A stretch of DNA of 64,000 nt from NCBI GenBank assembly GCA_030770425.1, contig JASJFT010000123.1, forward strand, positions 62,001-126,000, read 5' to 3'. Below the pieces are notes generated by a model. The model worked only from the letters and a program-made list of their open reading frames with translations, was not told where the DNA came from and searched no databases. This DNA comes from Darksidea phi. Lineage: Eukaryota; Ascomycota; Dothideomycetes; Pleosporales; Lentitheciaceae. How positions within the stretch are numbered: the first letter of the stretch is position 1; each line of letters starts with the position of its first letter. This document shows positions 1 through 10,100 of the stretch, in pieces. Position numbers and translations under genes: made by a program.

Positions 1-719
1 GTCGCTACCTCTGTGTGGCGTAGCAAGAAAGACAATCCCAAGGCAGGGATTCTTGATGTCCCCGTACAAATTCTCCCTGAGGATCGCAGTTGCCAATGCC
101 TGGTTAACAATTAGAGCCTGTTTCCATTCTTGTAGTGACATTGGCTTGCCTTCTTCACGATAAGCCCCCCATACTGTGACAGACAAAGATCAGTGACCGA
201 GGTGTGGCCTGTTTTCCCTTAGTTGGTTGCAATTAGGGGGGGAAAGGATCATAAGAGGAGTATACACATCATTTCTCCGGAGCTGCTTTACAAACTCTAG
301 CAGGGTTTGGGCGAACTCGTCGGTGCTCAAGGTAGAAAGACCGCCGCATCGTATCCATACGAGTAGATTCGTGCACCGGGAACATCGGCTGAAAGAAAGA
401 CTTTGAGCCAGAGGGTGCCATTTTCATGCGTCCAAGTGTAGTACGCATCGCTGGTTATGCCGTGAACGGCGATGATATCAATTGGGAAGCGTTTGGAGGC
501 TGGCGTGTCCGTCGGGATTCCAGAATCGTAGGCTTCGTCAGAAAGTCGGAAGAAGCACCACTTTTCCTCACGCTCTTGGATCTTGGGAACTACCGAAGCC
601 TGGTCAACGGTTCTCTGTTCGTTCGAAGTTGTGGTGCCGTTTGGCTCGTTGGGTTGATTTCCAGATTTATCTTTCCCCTTCCCAAAGCAACGCTTGAGTG
701 AAGACCACTTCTGACCCAT
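1..719 (-). pseudogene. Broken, edge-truncated alpha/beta-hydrolase (SERAC1/NACHT-partner lipase-like) gene
   Basis: The ATG at 719 opens a basic N-terminus (MGQKWSS...) followed by IDIIAVHGI (the beta-strand/oxyanion region of the fungal lipase-like domain often fused to NACHT or ankyrin modules) and ARIYSYGYDAAVF. The frame then stops at 327. Similarity resumes one frame away as STDEFAQTLLEFV (about 331-290). After a likely intron it gives FVCHSMGGL, with the nucleophile serine, at about 165-190. Another one-base shift near 157-165 is needed before VKK. Near the edge it reads GIVFLATPHRG, a family hallmark, still open at base 1. Two apparent single-base deletions suggest a pseudogene or assembly errors; an unusual intron cannot be excluded. 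The family assignment rests on the motif order VHG / CHSMGG / TPHRG. The rest of the gene lies outside the window. Confidence 0.6.
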
Positions 720-1036
720 CTGGACGGTTGGCGAAGATTAAAGGACGTAAAGGCGGCGCGCATGGGGGCACGGCTGAATTTATCAAGGCGCTCGACTCTC
801 GGACTCAGCCTGACACGTGCTGGTCCTGGGTGGCCAATCGATAACAGGCATGGCCAGGCTCTTGATTAGGCGAAAGCCGTACATGCTCTTGTCTTACCCG
901 AAACGTTATGAGCGTATTTTCAAATACCGGCTGTTTCTGGAAATCTATTAGGGATCGTAGGTTACGGAATAGGTCGCTGGAAAAGTGCGCTAAGCAGTGC
1001 TCTTTGCTTCGCTCTCAGGCCGAGAATGTCGGACCC
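720..1036. other. Intergenic spacer
   Basis: This stretch lies upstream of the broken hydrolase gene and downstream of the first HET gene. It has no open frame I can support and no recognisable repeat. Confidence 0.4.
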
Positions 1037-3586
1037 TTAATGAAGAATATACTCGCTTAACTCTCTTTGTCCAGGCTTCAACTCATCCCACGCTCGCCCT
1101 TCCATATAACCGTGTATGTAGACATCTCCCACGAACCGATACTCCCCTCGGCCCTCACGGCGAAGAATGACTGGAGTACTGCAGCCCAATGGTACGACGA
1201 CTATGTCGTCAGCAGCCATGAAGCCTGTGCCCATGCCTATGTGACGGTTGATGGTTAGACAAAAACAGCACCCGAACATTCGGCTGGCAAAATGGTGCTG
1301 GAGAAATTGTCGCCTTTCCTCGTGCTTAATACCTTCATTCTTGTCCAAGAAGCTGCGCATGACGCGGTCTAGCGGCAATCGTGGCAACCGCTCGTGAATG
1401 AGGGATGCAAAAACATGGTAACAGGCCGCCAACCACCTGTGCGGCTCACTCCAACCTGAAGGGACCTGGTTTAGACATAAAGTCCTGCAAAATGCCTCTT
1501 GTAGCTCTTGTAGTGGCTCCTTGCTATCTTGACATTCGTTGTCAACCCTTCCCAGAAGCAACGCCCGCCAATGGAGAAAAGCCATAAGATAATCAGCCAA
1601 GGTACAGAGCGTGCCCACGCTGATGCCGTGCTCACTAACAGTATCAAGGAAGATGGCGGAGATTTTGAGCTTTCGCTGCCTATCCAACGTCTCAAACTCA
1701 GCACTACTTGTTGCGGCTGCGGAAAACTGAAACGATCGTCCCATGGCGGTTATGGTGGTGATATAGTCCCAATTAGGCACCCATGTGGGCAAGTTGGTGG
1801 AACTAGTATGGATGGGAAAGTGTATAGACTCGCAGATGACTTCCAAGCGTTCAGTCGTATTAAGGATATAATCCGCAACACTGATGTAAACATCTTTTAC
1901 AGAGAGATTATAGTCAACAAGAAATTCTTTACGTATGTACTCTGGAAGTATGCCGAGGATTCCAAATAGTTTATCCCGAGGATCCGCAGTCAGCTTGTCT
2001 CTGCAAGCGCGCATTACTTCTAGAAGGATCTCTTCCCCGAGATTCACGAGTGAGCTCACGTCCGGGAGGCTACTAGGACCTAAGTATACCAAGACTTGTG
2101 AAACCGAAAATTGACTCTGCGGGACTCGTTGGTCCCGCTCATGGATGAAGTTTCGGGGGAAAAGGTGATCGAGATCGCGCTTGTGGCGGTGGAAGGCGTT
2201 AGATGCTGACTTGTAGACCTCCCAAGGGAGTTTCCTAGGGCCACAATGTACAACTATGTCCTTGGCATTAAAGACTTCTTGAACTACCCATAGCCTCTTC
2301 CAATAATCCCTCTCGAAGAGGGATACGAGGGCGGGGATCTCAGGGCCCTTAGAACGAGAGGTCAGGAGAGACGTGATATGTTGTTCGGAATCGGCATTTT
2401 CCGCGATCTCTTCTAGAAGTTTGGTTGCTAGTTTACCATCGTCACCCTCCGGACCCAGCCATATGGCTACCGATGTGGCCTTTGTGTAGATAGAAGTCAT
2501 CAATTGAACCTGCTGCGTTCGCTCGTCCCTATTTTGTTGATCGATGCAGTGAGCGTCTACCCATACAAGCACGTTCGTTTTTTTCTCTCGCAAGGCCCAC
2601 AAAGCACCGTAGAGGCTGGCTGTCACAGGAATTGTGACGCCGTCAAGCAGGATCTTTTCCGCATCGTCGGCATCACCCCATGCGTATGAGATAGCGACAT
2701 AATCTGGCGGATCATCAAGCGAGTAGTGGTCGATCTCACATTTGATTTTGGATGTTGTTTTCGGTAGGATTGTTACCAACCTGAACTCCGATTCGTTGAG
2801 TGGATTGTAATGGAAGGTCTTGATGCCTAGTATCCCGGAAGACGAAGAAGGCCGGTGAGTGGAACTCGACAGAGCTATGGAACCTTTATGACTTGGCCAG
2901 GGCCGTCGGGGGGAACCGATCTGGCCTTCATCGGACCAAGGATCCTCTGGTCGTACGGTATCCATAGCGTAGCGAAGGCTACCGGGTATCGCATGGGAAG
3001 CCCTATGGCTCTGGGCTTGTTGGCCTTTAAACGGTACAGATCCGTGTAGCTGGTTGCTTGCAGCAGGAGATTGATGTCCATCATGAGTCTGTGAAAGGGA
3101 TCGGCGTTCATTAACTTGCACTTCCCCAGCGGAAATACTGCGTTGATCGAGGTGAGGCGTAGCTGGGACCCCCAAATGATGCGTCTTAACTGATTCCGGA
3201 AGCGTATGACGGGTACGAGGCGGAGCCCGCGGAGGGACTTGATGCCCATCAATTGGTGTAGGTTGCACGTCCCCAGCCGAGTTACCATGTTGAGCGAGGG
3301 TAGGCGTACTTGGAATCTCTAGGGTGATCTCCTCAGCGGACGCCGGAAGCGAATAGCGGATGCGAGGAGGAGACGGGCCACTTCTCCCTGTTTTTTCTCT
3401 CCGATTTCGTGTTGTTACTCGATATTGGCGCCCGTCTTCTTCGGGAATGTTGGACTGTAGATGCGATGGTTTTTGGCATCTCACTAGGTAACCGGATTCG
3501 GAATAATAGTCACGGCGGCGGAACTCATCACGAATTTTTTTGGAGCGTGAATGCCGCGAGACTGCATCTCGCATCCGTTCGGCCAT
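1037..3586 (-). CDS. HET-domain (heterokaryon incompatibility) protein
   Basis: A single-exon gene of 849 residues. HET proteins act in non-self recognition between fungal strains and trigger localised cell death; the partner of this one is unknown. The HET domain starts near residue 295, with AISYAWGD (298-305), WVDAHCIDQQN (342-352) and a following KATSVAIWLG block. The C-terminus has the usual small beta-rich ending (VVVPLGCSTPVILR, then the YRFVGDVYIHG type). The first ATG of the frame is at 3586 in good context (GACCATGG); the open frame extends 14 codons further upstream only through a GTG. The roughly 280-residue N-terminal extension is Pro/Ser/Arg-rich, probably disordered, and holds two imperfect copies of a 45-50-residue unit (residues 74-116 and 122-173). 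No NACHT, WD40 or TM segment is visible. Confidence 0.88.
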   Translation of the reverse strand: MAERMRDAVSRHSRSKKIRDEFRRRDYYSESGYLVRCQKPSHLQSNIPEEDGRQYRVTTRNRREKTGRSGPSPPRIRYSLPASAEEITLEIPSTPTLAQHGNSAGDVQPTPIDGHQVPPRAPPRTRHTLPESVKTHHLGVPATPHLDQRSISAGEVQVNERRSLSQTHDGHQSPAASNQLHGSVPFKGQQAQSHRASHAIPGSLRYAMDTVRPEDPWSDEGQIGSPRRPWPSHKGSIALSSSTHRPSSSSGILGIKTFHYNPLNESEFRLVTILPKTTSKIKCEIDHYSLDDPPDYVAISYAWGDADDAEKILLDGVTIPVTASLYGALWALREKKTNVLVWVDAHCIDQQNRDERTQQVQLMTSIYTKATSVAIWLGPEGDDGKLATKLLEEIAENADSEQHITSLLTSRSKGPEIPALVSLFERDYWKRLWVVQEVFNAKDIVVHCGPRKLPWEVYKSASNAFHRHKRDLDHLFPRNFIHERDQRVPQSQFSVSQVLVYLGPSSLPDVSSLVNLGEEILLEVMRACRDKLTADPRDKLFGILGILPEYIRKEFLVDYNLSVKDVYISVADYILNTTERLEVICESIHFPIHTSSTNLPTWVPNWDYITTITAMGRSFQFSAAATSSAEFETLDRQRKLKISAIFLDTVSEHGISVGTLCTLADYLMAFLHWRALLLGRVDNECQDSKEPLQELQEAFCRTLCLNQVPSGWSEPHRWLAACYHVFASLIHERLPRLPLDRVMRSFLDKNEGIKHEERRQFLQHHFASRMFGCCFCLTINRHIGMGTGFMAADDIVVVPLGCSTPVILRREGRGEYRFVGDVYIHGYMEGRAWDELKPGQRELSEYILH
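3068..3367 (-). repeat. Imperfect internal duplication in the HET gene N-terminal region
   Basis: Two adjacent coding units align by eye. Both run from PPR-x-R-(Y/H)-(S/T)-LP-x-S through IP/VP-(S/A)TP, S(I)SAG(E/D)VQ and end at DGHQ. They lie at about 3367-3239 and 3223-3068 and differ by substitutions and short indels, so this is an old rather than a fresh duplication. Confidence 0.6.
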
Positions 3587-3916
3587 GGTCGTGAATTGAA
3601 AGTGTATGGCAAAGATTAAATTGGTCACAGTATAATGGTAGAAGTCTATCCAGATGTCTGCGAGAAGGCTGGGTGATGCAAAAGTGTTGCCTGGCGGGGT
3701 CCTCGTTAAGCTAGCGTATAGGGTTCCGTGATTTCGATGAGGAACCCCGTGTGGCCATAGAACTAGTCACTCTTTGAAGCCCGCTTTGGCAACCCCAATG
3801 ATCGTCAGATACCTCGCCAGGTTTTCAATATTTAAATGCTCAGTCTTTCTAATATGCAATCGCCATTCTTTCCACTCCCTCCTTCCTATTCGAACGTCAC
3901 GCCCACTGTTGCCAAT
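3587..3916. other. Intergenic spacer between HET gene and small hypothetical gene
   Basis: This is the presumed promoter side of the HET gene and the 3' side of the 104-aa hypothetical gene. No coding signal or repeat was recognised. A short CT-rich stretch sits near 3868-3890. Confidence 0.4.
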
Positions 3917-4231
3917 TCATTCGACCGCAAAGCCCTTCTCACTCCTCTCAAACGGCACAAATCTGCACTTGACAAATTTCCCCTGATCATCCTTGCCCTC
4001 CCAAAGCAGTGAACCAATAGCTGGTCTCTTATCCCTTTTGTAGCGCTCGATCGCGCTGTTTTTGTCAAGCAAGGTTGATGTAAGCTGAACACGATTGTGG
4101 AATTCTTGGCGCCATTCGTGGAAGACGGTGACCGGTGACTCGGTGGGATGATTGATGAGCTTTGGGTTGAATTTGTAGATGATGATGTCGCCCCGGCCGT
4201 CGGTGTAGCGGAAGACTTGGTGATCTGACAT
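3917..4231 (-). CDS. Hypothetical protein, 104 aa
   Basis: I do not recognise this protein. The chosen start (ATG at 4231, A at -3) gives a 104-residue soluble, mixed-charge protein beginning MSDHQVFRY and ending FERSEKGFAVE. The same frame is open from an earlier ATG at 4411, which would add 60 residues. That extension is Ser/Thr/Pro-rich with few acidic residues and looks like translated 5' leader, although a mitochondrial presequence cannot be excluded. There is no TM segment, signal peptide or known motif. Codon use and amino-acid balance of the 104-aa part look coding. Confidence 0.5.
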   Translation of the reverse strand: MSDHQVFRYTDGRGDIIIYKFNPKLINHPTESPVTVFHEWRQEFHNRVQLTSTLLDKNSAIERYKRDKRPAIGSLLWEGKDDQGKFVKCRFVPFERSEKGFAVE

Positions 4232-4548
4232 TGTGGTAATAGGAGATCGGATGTTGGAGGGCGTTGGGGTTTGACTTAGTAAAGTATTGAAATGGGTACT
4301 GCGGAGTATTGGTAATAGTTGTGAATGCTTGAAACTCAGAGTAGTACTGGTGTGCGGTTTGAGGATCGAGGAAGGAGCATTCGCGATAGATTCACAGAAT
4401 AACGATTGCATGGCCTATCTCTAACTTAAGACAGTTGAGTGAAGGCCGTTTGTCAAGTGGAGGCTTTTTTGCCGTTGCGCCAGTATCTAATTAGCAGACA
4501 AACAGCCTTGCAAACGCAGTCCTCGAAGGCTGCACTAAGCTGCTCATC

Positions 4549-4946
4549 ATGACTAACCTACAGATCATTCATATTCGATCAAAAGAACACCAAAATGTGT
4601 TGATCGCTACTAACACCAAAATAGGGCGGCCCGCCTCGTTCCCCTGGATGGATCAGGCTCTCCGGGTCACCATTCTCGAGTATATCCTCCATGTCAGCGA
4701 TGCCCGCCGCCGCGAGCATCTATACCTTCCTACCTGGCTACCTTCCCATCAGTCGCCCGTGTCTGCAAACAACTCGCAGACGAGAGTCGCGCCATATATG
4801 CCGAGTATTCTTTACACATGCATCAAGTACTCGGCCTAACTATCGTCGGCCATGACCTAATTTTCCAACACCTCATGCGAAGCCTTTTCGAAAAACAGAT
4901 ATCGACACTGAGCGTCTCGGTGCGGCTGATAAAGCAAGTTGAATAG
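4549..4946 (+). pseudogene. Relic of an unidentified gene with a frameshift
   Basis: An open frame from 4549 (MTNLQIIHIRS..., then ALRVTILEYILHVSDARRR) loses sense near 4740. A different frame then stays open to a stop at about 4944-4946 and reads like real protein: SVARVCKQLADESRAIYAEY followed by HMHQVLGLTIVGHDLIF. The two halves read naturally if one base is gained or lost near 4740. Further short open pieces follow, separated by stops, to about 5170. This resembles the N-terminal, F-box-like region of fungal hypothetical proteins, but I cannot name the family. Confidence 0.35.
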
Positions 4947-5882
4947 AAGCATCCCGAAGCCTTACTAAGCGGTATTCTTGCACTACTCGGTATCCACTGT
5001 GCAAGCCAGCTCCTCGTTCCAGAAATTAAAACCGGTGTCGTTTTATCAATCTTGACCCTAACTCTAAGCGCATAGGTCTGCATGCTCGTAGAGCGAGGCC
5101 TTTACTATCCTCCACACAACAAGTGTACAGCGACCTTCGCGCTCGCGAACCATACCAACACTTCCGGCTGACTCCGCTTCGCTGGCCTTAGCGTCGAAAA
5201 CTTGACAATCAGGCTGCTTAGAACCGCACTGTGGGATCAATACTACTTTGTAGAGCCAATAACCTATCACCAAAGGCTTTCCATAATCGGCCTAATAGCA
5301 TCAATCATAGCCTTCAAACCGCATTGGATTAGAGGATAGCACTAGCTGGTCTCTGTTCGTTCACAAAAGTCCTCAAAGGGATGCGGGAGAAGATTCCAGA
5401 CAGGACGCTCATGACAGGCGTCCATCCACTACTGGACATGCTGACTGCGTATCCATTTGCTGAGAAGATGGAGATTACAAAAGAAATGCGGTTTGGTGAA
5501 GATGGAGAATGAGGTTGAGACAACGAGAAGGGAACAAGTTTGGTTTGAGAAGCTCGATGCAGTGGCAGGCTATGATCATGCAGGCACGGCATGATAAGAA
5601 TCACCCTGAGTAGAAATTTACGAAGAAGACATAGGGGGAGTACAAGATTGAGCAAATGTAATCTCTTGGTTTGCAAAATAAATTGTTCCGTGGCTAAGAT
5701 CAATGGTAAATTGATTCGTGTTGATGGAAGCGCGATATGGGTTGGGCATCTTATGAATGACATGATGTTTTATGACGTCACTTAGATGCGTTGCAACCGC
5801 CGCTGGCTTTAACGCTACGCGCAAACCTATTCAATTGCCTTCGTAGCCCTTAAAACCTCACCTACAGCATATAGATATATCT
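4947..5882. other. Intergenic, gene-poor
   Basis: Only short overlapping open frames on both strands, none with recognisable motifs. The stretch around 5640-5880 is AT-richer. Nothing here can be supported as a gene. Confidence 0.35.
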
Positions 5883-6137
5883 TTACCTCTCTTCAAAATG
5901 TCCCATGTGACTCGACTTCTCAAGCTGAACCCATTTGACTTTGCGGATGCGGTCAAACCAAGGTACAATAGCCAGATCTTGTACCTCATCGTGCCGCCTG
6001 TTGATGAGCAACGTCTTAGCTTCGATGTTGTGTGCAGCCGAGTAACCCTGCCAGTTCTTGAGCGAACTGGTGAAAAAGAGTTCAGATGGGCCATATCTGC
6101 TAAAGTAGGTTTGTGGGTTGGTAAGACTAAGTCCCAA
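5883..6137 (-). pseudogene. C-terminal relic of a proline-iminopeptidase-like alpha/beta hydrolase
   Basis: The minus-strand translation contains TLLINRRHDEVQDLAIVPWF, then RKVKWVQ and SSHMGHFEER. In proline iminopeptidases and related amidases this is the C-terminal block carrying the catalytic Asp (GxxDE) and the final catalytic His (SSH). The usual glycine of the NGR(Y/H)DE turn has become arginine. The frame stops right after FEER, where the family normally has a further short helix, and no nucleophile-elbow (GxSxG) exon is found upstream. It looks like a surviving C-terminal third of a lost gene. Confidence 0.5.
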
Positions 6138-7108
6138 AAAGCCAACAAGTAGCTACACCAACTTTACAAGTCTGGCACAACAGCTGTGGCTACACGTCGT
6201 TTTATTGGATGCTGATGCCGATGGCTTTTAAAGGGTAATACTTCTCAAAGGTCATGCCATCGCATATGGAGAGATGTTTCTGTTTCTTCCATACTGCCTA
6301 TATCCGACTGAGCGTAGAAAAACGCGGTGTGCGGCCAAAAGCGCTCTACACCTACCTAGACTGGAGGCATGCATCGTTGATGGTGATTACTAAGGTGGCT
6401 AGAGTGCCCAGTAGGGTAGAGGATGTGAAAGATGTAGCGAAGGACACAGCGTGGAAGGAGATCGTGGAGTGCCTTGGAGAAGATGAGGTCGAGCAGTTTC
6501 GAGCAGTGATCCGGTATGAGTGGCGAGAGCCACTAGAAGAGCATGCGAGCTAGCTAATGAGGGAAGAAAGACCGGGAAGCGTCGAGCCTCGGTCGGAGAC
6601 ACTGTTTTTGTTGAGTATGGGTCTTCTAGTGTTTTCTAACTGAACAGCGATGTGCTCTAAAGATGTCTACTTGACGAGACTGATGTATGGTGTTGTGTCG
6701 GCGGTCGGCATGTGGTCCAAGCTTTACAGGGGTCGGTCCTTCTTTCGACGACAGGGAATCCTGAGTCTGACGTGCAGCAAGTCATCGCGAGCGAGCCACA
6801 GCACCCCACGCCAGAGACGCCGCACTTTGGTGGGCGCACACTCGCTCAACGTTTCCTACTTTTCCAGGCCGCGACTAGGCTTCCCATTCACTCTGTGCTA
6901 GAGTCGTCGGGGAACCGCATTCCTCAAGCTCCAACCAGCTCGGCGCACACATCGACGACTCGCCCTCATGCTCGAGTACCGCTAGACACTCACGTTTACT
7001 CGAGTATGTCCGAACCGCCGCGTCTCCATCACCACTGGCACTTCGCGTGCTCGCGTGTTATTCTTATACCGTAGTCGCTGGGCGACCAAGGGCAGCGCAT
7101 GAGGCAGC
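6138..7108. other. Intergenic region upstream of FMP27
   Basis: Contains a 99-codon plus-strand open frame (6254-6553, MPSHMERCF...EEHAS) with no recognised motif; its acidic C-terminal half could be a small gene or a fragment. From about 6600 the sequence is probably FMP27 promoter and leader, with several CT-rich blocks. Confidence 0.35.
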
Positions 7109-10100
7109 ATGGTGCTTCCAACCCTCCAGTTCGCGGCGGGGCTGCTGCTCCTTCTGTATCTATTGTCATTCGTCCTGTTCGCCTTCATCCGAGTGGTGAC
7201 GGGAGTGTCTATACAGCGGCTGGGAGTGTCTGGTTTGCGCCGCATCGCCTTCACGCCCAAAGACGGCCTACGCATCGAGCTCCGTGGCCTTGGCTTCACC
7301 CTCCACCGTCCAACCTTCGCCCAGCCGACATGGGTCAGCATCGTGTTGGCCGAGCTTAAAGTTATCGTGGATCTGAAGGCTCTGAGCGACAAGCCGCGGA
7401 AGAAAAGCGCGTGGGCGAAATGGGCAAATGGCACCCTGGACAAGAGCAAGAGCGGGAACAAAACGCCGGAGATATCAGTCGAGGAGGAAGAGGAAGAAGA
7501 TGCAGGCGACGAGGATGGCCAGCGCACGCGGACGTGGGAGCGCTTGATGCATGCAAAGGAACAGATCAAGCGTCTGCACCGGAAAATCAAGTGGATCACG
7601 CTGGTCGACCTGGTCGCCTCGTCCACCACGCTGGTCATTGCAGATGTCGGGTCGCTGCAGGTTGGGAGCTTCACCATGGCTGTAGATACGCGGCGCAAGA
7701 CGGTAGACCGCAGCCGCTTGTTCAACCACCACAAGCCGAAGCAAAACAAGGAACAGCGCCCCGCCGAGTGGCTCTTTACCGTCCGTAGCGTTCTGTTCAC
7801 GCCCGAAGGCCAAGATTCGACCGAGATTCTCGACCAGTGCACCCTCAACATCCACGGCATGCTGTACAAGGAGCTGGATGGCCTGCGCGACGCTTCCATC
7901 GGGCTGAAGCTGGGACGACTTAGCATTCCCTACGACGATATCAACATCTGTCTGGCTCGCGCCAAGAAATGTCATGCAGAATCGCAAAAGAACCACCTCA
8001 ATCTCGGTCGGTCGCATGTCTCGCTGCGTGATGTTATGGAAGAGATGGATCAGCCGGGAAGTCGCGAGGAGAACATTGTACGCACAGTGTCTGACTCACG
8101 AGAGTTTGCCAGTTCGATTTTGCGTGGCATTCAGGAGTTCCAGTTTGCCGTCAGCTTCCTTGGCCTAACCAAGCGTATCCGGCCGGCTCACGACTCCGAT
8201 CCACCCGTCTACCTCAACGTGTCTATGAAAGAAGTAGGCATGGATCTGCTCCGCCTCGACCCGCGTAGCCCCGCACATCTCATGTACTTCTCACCAAATG
8301 ACATTGCCCACCAGGCTCTCCTAGCCGCCATCTCTATCTCTGTGGGTATCGATGATGGCTATGATCATCCCGAACGCCTTGTCTATATTCCTATGGCCAC
8401 CATGACACTCAATACGACTCTTCCTTCCAAGACAATACAATTCTCAAACGACAAGAATGTAACCGAGCGCAACACCAACATTCTCTTCGCCAACCTCGTT
8501 ATCACGTCTCCTTCCCTCGACCTTGACCCGAAGCACTTGCCTTTGATCCTTGCCATGTTCCGCAGCTATGAGACACGGCGCAAGCCACCCAAGACGCGGG
8601 ACCGGAGACGGGATCTGTTGCGCAGGCTTCTGCCTAAGGCAAGTATCAAAATATCCATCCACGAACCAGTTATCCGTGTTACCCTGCCACCCATGGAACC
8701 AGACAAAAAAGGCACCGAGGAGTTCGACTTGCTCATCTCTGCCTCCTCCTCTGTATCTCTTGATATGGAGTCGTCGCATGCGGCAGATGCGGAGCTTCAT
8801 TATGCACTTGTGTCGACTTTTCGGATGAATTCACAGCAACTGTACTACCAGACAGCCTCCAGCGAGAAGCATAATCTGCTTTTGACCGACTATCTCGAGT
8901 TTAAGCTGCAGCTGAGCGCATCGCCTAATGTGACAGTCATGGTCAATGGCATAGCGCAGACCTTCTCAGTGTACCTTGTGCGCCCAGAGATCAGCGAGGG
9001 ACTTCGTCAGATCGTCGCCCAGATTCAAAAAGACGTACGTCGCAAGCGAGGTTTGCCAAAGAAGAAGAGTCTGAGCTTTCTACGAAGGCTACCATCATGG
9101 CTAGCGCACGTGCAACTCCAGGGCTCTGATTTCAACATTGAGGTAGCTGGCGTTGACGCTGAGGTTTCAAAGCATGCTCGTGGTGTCGGGCTACATCTGG
9201 AGTCATGGACTGCGGAATATCGCCAAAACAAAGGAGATGAAACCGAATTGCGTAATGTCCGTAGACGTGCGCCAAGCAGGACAATTAACCGCGATGAATA
9301 CTTGCTCCGGCCTACAACTCCTTCGTCTCCAAAATCTCTCCGAAAACCGGTCGGCGACCCTACTGACGGGCGACGGCTTGCTGTACATTGGCAAGGTCTT
9401 GAAGGACTGGTCCTAGAAGATGCTGATCAGTGGGAACAAGAAGCATTCTTATCGCTGCCGCGCATGGAAGTCGCTTTCAGTACGTCAACGGACAAACAGG
9501 GCCCTGTTTTCCACACCCATTTCTTCTGTCAGAGTCTGTTCGTCAACTATTCTCTCTATCGTCACTTCGCGCTCGGTGTGGCTACGGTGGTACTGAAGCG
9601 GTCCTTCAACCTACCCAATGAAAACCCGAATCCAGAGTCTGTGCCGCAATCTCCAACGACATCCCGGCATCTCACGGTGCCGTCGCTGGACGACAACAAC
9701 CTTGACGCTGAGAGTAGATTGAGACATGAAGCTTTCACTTTGGATATGAAGGCCCACTTTGTGCAGGTCAAGGCTGAGATGCCGGCTAATCCACCTCTGA
9801 TGCTCCACATACACGGACTGGAAGCCGGTCGGCATCGCTGGACTAACCCGTTCCTGCGCTCACGATTGGTAAGGCTCTACGCCGAAAACCCTCACATAAA
9901 GCGTGTCTGGAGTCGCATCGTCAGCGTGAAATCCTTGCGAATGGACTACAGACAATCTAAGCGGAGGTATGGCCATACCATAACCGACGATAAGTCGTTT
10001 GATATTGCCTCGGATGCAATCCGTATTGCGGTCCCGCATCAATTAGTCATGCACAAAATCTTCGATAACATTGTGAATGTTACAAAGACAGTTGAGCAAC

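Noticed and set aside
3587..3628. 14-codon upstream extension of the first HET protein
   Set aside because: It starts with GTG; the ATG at 3586 has a good context.
5898..6152. 84-codon plus-strand open frame with ATG
   Set aside because: It is the complement of the proline-iminopeptidase-like relic, whose minus-strand translation carries clear family motifs.
6982..7926. 314-codon minus-strand open frame
   Set aside because: It is antisense to the strongly supported FMP27 start region, is Ser/Arg-rich and has no domain.
7475..8017. 180-codon minus-strand open frame
   Set aside because: A shadow of the FMP27 coding sequence; it has no motif.
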